A DNA stretch of 33,190 nucleotides from Actinomycetes bacterium. Its GTDB lineage: Bacteria; Actinomycetota; Actinomycetes; Actinomycetales; Cellulomonadaceae. The stretch lies in contig JAJYCD010000037.1 in the NCBI GenBank assembly GCA_021778635.1, forward strand, positions 1 to 33,190, written 5' to 3'. The notes under the pieces are model-generated. The model ran no database searches, had not been told where the DNA came from, and saw only the letters and a list, made by a program, of their open reading frames with translations. Positions 31,072 through 33,190 of the stretch are shown here, in pieces. Each line of letters starts with the position of its first letter. Position 1 is the first letter of the stretch. A program made the translations under genes and the position numbers.

Positions 31072-31943
31072 GAACCTCCATCACACCCGGGGCGAGACAA
31101 CCCGACCGACGCCGACCTCGACGCGTGGCTGGTCGGGCTGCGGGAGTGCATCGGCCTGCGCTGCCCGCTGCTCACCGACAAGGCCGCGCGGCTCCGGTTC
31201 CGCCCCCAGCGCGTCATCGACGAGCTGCTGCACGACCTCGTTGGCCACCTCACCGCCGGCCGCACTGTCGATGCGACGACGACGCTCGGCGCGCTCACCG
31301 TCGTCGTCGCCCGACACCTACCCGCGACCGAGGCCGCCGCCTTCCACGACCAGTGGAGCACTCGGTTCCGCGCTGTCAGCCGGTGCGCCTCTCAGGTCAC
31401 GCCGTTCGACGCCTGCCACGAGTGCCGCGCCGACCGCACCTGCCCCGCCGACAGCTGGCCGCACGCCATCGCGGTCGCGCTCACCAACGCGCAGCGCAAC
31501 CTGAACTGGAAGACCGCCCGCCCGTGGCTCGGCCCCGCCGGCCGCCTTGCCCAGCACGCCACCGCACGGTCGGCGGTCGCCGCGCACGCCTCCTGGCTCG
31601 TGGTGAACAACCTCAGCGAGAGCCGCCCGGATGACGCCGACGACCTCGTTACCCTGGCTGACCGCCTCGGGCTGGTCGACCCCGGCTCGTACACCGCCGC
31701 GCCCGCGCAACGGCTGACGCCGGCGACCTCGCCGCCGCCCTCAGCCTGCTGACCGCCAGCCTGGCCGCACGCAACGGCAGCAGCGACCGGGCCTGGGCCG
31801 ACCTCGCCGCCTACGGGGACGCGCTCGCCGCGCGGCACGCCGCTGCCCAACGGCTCCGGCCCGCGCGGGCCCACCGCCGCGGGCACACCGCACCGGCAAC
31901 TCGTCCCGTCCGTCGCCGGTTCACGGCCTCACCGTTGCCCTGA
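31072..31943 (+). pseudogene. Truncated, frameshifted gene of unknown function
   Basis: A long open frame after the TGA at 31069 has no start codon near its 5' end and encodes protein-like sequence: 'DADLDAWLVGLRECIGLRCP', 'ACHECRADRTCPADSWPHAI', 'SWLVVNNLSESRPDDADDLV'. Near 31710 the sense passes to another frame ('DAGDLAAALSLLTASLAARN', 'AWADLAAYGDALAARHAAAQ') and ends at 31943. The 5' end abuts the IS3 fragment, which probably removed it. I do not recognise the family; a cysteine cluster (C-x2-C-x5-C) is the most distinctive feature. Confidence 0.6.
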
Positions 31944-31991
31944 CCGTGCCGCCGTGGACCGCACGGCGTCACAGGCAGCAGCCGACGGTGG

Positions 31992-32660
31992 TCAGTGCTG
32001 TGCGGCCGTCTCCACCACGTTCAGCACGACCGTGCCGAGCACGAGCACGGCGTTGACGGCAAGGGTTCCGAGGTAGGCGCGGACCCGCAGCTTCGACGTC
32101 ACGGTGCCCTGCTGCCACGCCGCCAGCTGGCCGGTGTCCCGAAGTCCGCCGATGGCGGCCTCGATGCGCCGCGCCGCGCGGACCGACCGGGGGTAGTGGA
32201 GAAGAACTCCCAGCAATGACGAGCCGTAGGCGACGCTGCCGATGCGCCGGCCGGACACCACCCGAAGGCGCAGCCCGTCATCGTGCTCGACCTGCACCAG
32301 CTCGCTGACGGGCACCCGGCGCAAGAGGAGCAGGTTGATCACGTCGATGAAGCCGGCGGGGTCCACAACCAGCCGACAAGTCCCGAGCAGGCACATCGCC
32401 GTCGCCACCAGGCACATCGCCGGCAGGACGTTGAGCAGATTGCTGGCGTCATTGGGCGGGCTGGCCAGGAACCCCCAGGAGAACACGAACACACCAATCA
32501 GGGCGCACGCGGCGAACACAGACAGGCTGGGGTTGTAGCCGACGATGCGCCGCCGCGACCGGGGCGTCGCCGTTGCCACGTCCTGGGCTGGTGTCGTCAC
32601 CGTCGGGGCTCCCGTTCGCTCGACCGCAGCGCCACGGTGGGGCTGCGTCACTACCCCCAT
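31992..32660 (-). CDS. PH-like-domain membrane protein, unknown function
   Basis: 222 residues from ATG 32660. A Pro/Thr-rich N-terminus precedes two membrane segments ('LSVFAACALIGVFVFSWGFL' and 'LNVLPAMCLVATAMCLLGTC'). A PH-like beta domain follows ('LVVDPAGFIDVINLLLLRRV'), and a last hydrophobic helix ends the protein ('LGTLAVNAVLVLGTVVLNVV'). The start is uncertain. GTG 32600 has the best ribosome binding site (GGGAG, 8 nt upstream), and TTG 32684 gives the longest form. Similar in style to the protein at 29822-30439. Confidence 0.7.
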   Translation of the reverse strand: MGVVTQPHRGAAVERTGAPTVTTPAQDVATATPRSRRRIVGYNPSLSVFAACALIGVFVFSWGFLASPPNDASNLLNVLPAMCLVATAMCLLGTCRLVVDPAGFIDVINLLLLRRVPVSELVQVEHDDGLRLRVVSGRRIGSVAYGSSLLGVLLHYPRSVRAARRIEAAIGGLRDTGQLAAWQQGTVTSKLRVRAYLGTLAVNAVLVLGTVVLNVVETAAQH

Positions 32661-32956
32661 CGTCACCAACGCCCGACGGCTCAAGTCGGCGTCCGTACCC
32701 GGCGCTCCGCGGTCACCGTGCTGGCCGCCCCGCAGCCGCAGTCGTGCCGGTTCGGCGCGCCTCCCCGCTGGCCGTCAGAACCGCCCGTAGACGCCGATGG
32801 CGTCCCGGCGCCAGCACTGCCGAGTTGGCAGGATTTCTCACCCTCATTAGCCGTACTCACGCGGAGCTGACCGGGGCTCACCCCGGGGCGCGAGCCGGAC
32901 GAGGCAGGCCCGGGCGGGCGCAGCCACCGTCAACGCGGCATCACCGGGTGCGCCGG
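32661..32956. other. Gap before the arr gene
   Basis: About 300 bp without a recognisable gene on either strand, lying downstream of the leftward arr gene. No clear hairpin terminator or promoter found. Confidence 0.4.
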
Positions 32957-33190
32957 TCAGTTGACGATCTCCCCACGTTCGTCAGCGGGGATCGCCGCCA
33001 GGCGCTCGCGCCACGCCCGTAGCTCCGCCGGGGTCTGCCGCTTCCAGTCGGTGACCTCGTCGATGATCCTGAGGGGCTCTCTGCTGCGGTAGGACCGGGT
33101 GGGATTGCCGGGGAACTTCTTGTCAGTGACGTTGGGGTCGTCCTCGAACGCCCCGGTCGGCTCAACGACGTAGACGCGGGGAGCGCCGTC
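32957..33190 (-). CDS. arr: Rifampin ADP-ribosyltransferase (Arr), C-terminal part; 5' end beyond the window
   Basis: The last 77 residues are present: 'RVYVVEPTGAFEDDPNVTDK', 'KFPGNPTRSYRSREPLRIID', then a charged tail ending 'GEIVN'. The 'VEPTG-FEDDPN-TDKKFPGNPT-SYRS-EPLRI' pattern is diagnostic of Arr, which inactivates rifamycins by NAD-dependent ADP-ribosylation. The gene runs leftward and its start lies to the right of the window. Arr homologues are common on actinobacterial chromosomes, so this need not be acquired. Confidence 0.85.
   Translation of the reverse strand, partial: DGAPRVYVVEPTGAFEDDPNVTDKKFPGNPTRSYRSREPLRIIDEVTDWKRQTPAELRAWRERLAAIPADERGEIVN

Noticed and set aside
31038-31634. 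198-codon frame overlapping the cysteine-containing pseudogene
   Set aside because: The protein-like reading is in a different frame; this one is an Arg/Pro-rich shadow.
1-33190. CRISPR arrays, rRNA genes, replication origin
   Set aside because: No regularly spaced repeats of CRISPR type, no rRNA-like stretches and no origin features seen.

Overview
The window is very GC-rich and carries actinobacterial hallmarks: GTG and TTG starts, leaderless-looking promoters, TANNNT-type -10 boxes, and lipoprotein sugar-binding proteins without a local transporter ATPase. Gene style and layout suggest a high-GC Micrococcales/Cellulomonas-like actinobacterium. That is an inference from style; no marker gene in the window fixes the genus.

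Layout. (1) Positions 1-7471 look like resident chromosome: a MacB/FtsX-type permease with its membrane-fusion partner, a small membrane protein, a TetR-ABC ATPase-ABC-2 permease operon, an alpha/beta hydrolase, and a divergent WYL-type regulator. (2) A tRNA-Arg(CCU) gene lies at 7472-7544. The last 31 nt of this tRNA plus one base are repeated exactly, in direct orientation, at 29403-29434. The roughly 21.9 kb between the copies looks like a genomic island integrated at the tRNA, with attL at the intact gene and attR at 29.4 kb. No integrase gene is visible inside it. (3) The left part of the island carries two consecutive two-gene nucleotidyltransferase modules (winged-helix NTase + HEPN-like protein; HTH protein + AbiEii-like NTase), then an IS30-family transposase and about 950 bp of decayed sequence. 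(4) The right part is a carbohydrate/sugar-acid region. A leftward operon encodes a mannonate-dehydratase-like enolase (ManD/RspA), a mannitol/mannonate dehydrogenase-family enzyme and an RspB-like zinc dehydrogenase. It is followed by a LacI regulator, then a rightward operon of a 2-hydroxyacid dehydrogenase and a three-gene sugar ABC importer. A second LacI gene precedes another importer and a five-bladed-propeller glycosidase (GH32/GH43-like). (5) After attR come two PH-domain-like membrane proteins, an IS3 fragment that appears to have broken an MFS gene and another gene, and at the right edge the C-terminal part of a rifampin ADP-ribosyltransferase (arr).

How the parts work together. The two oppositely directed sugar-acid operons have the same promoter design: TTGACA, 17 bp, then a -10, with a TTGTACAA palindrome at the same place in the spacer. 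Both are therefore probably controlled by the LacI protein encoded between them. Each also has a short leader ORF with its own ribosome binding site that ends in an ATGA overlap with the first enzyme gene, suggesting translational coupling. Uptake by the importer followed by oxidation/reduction and dehydration to a 2-keto-3-deoxy acid is the likely logic. The kinase and aldolase that would finish such a pathway are not here, and neither importer has an ATPase gene, so both must borrow functions from elsewhere in the genome.

The strongest candidates for something undescribed are the integrase-less tRNA island, the paired leader-ORF/operator architecture, and the double nucleotidyltransferase block with its repeated operator. 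None of these was tested by database search.
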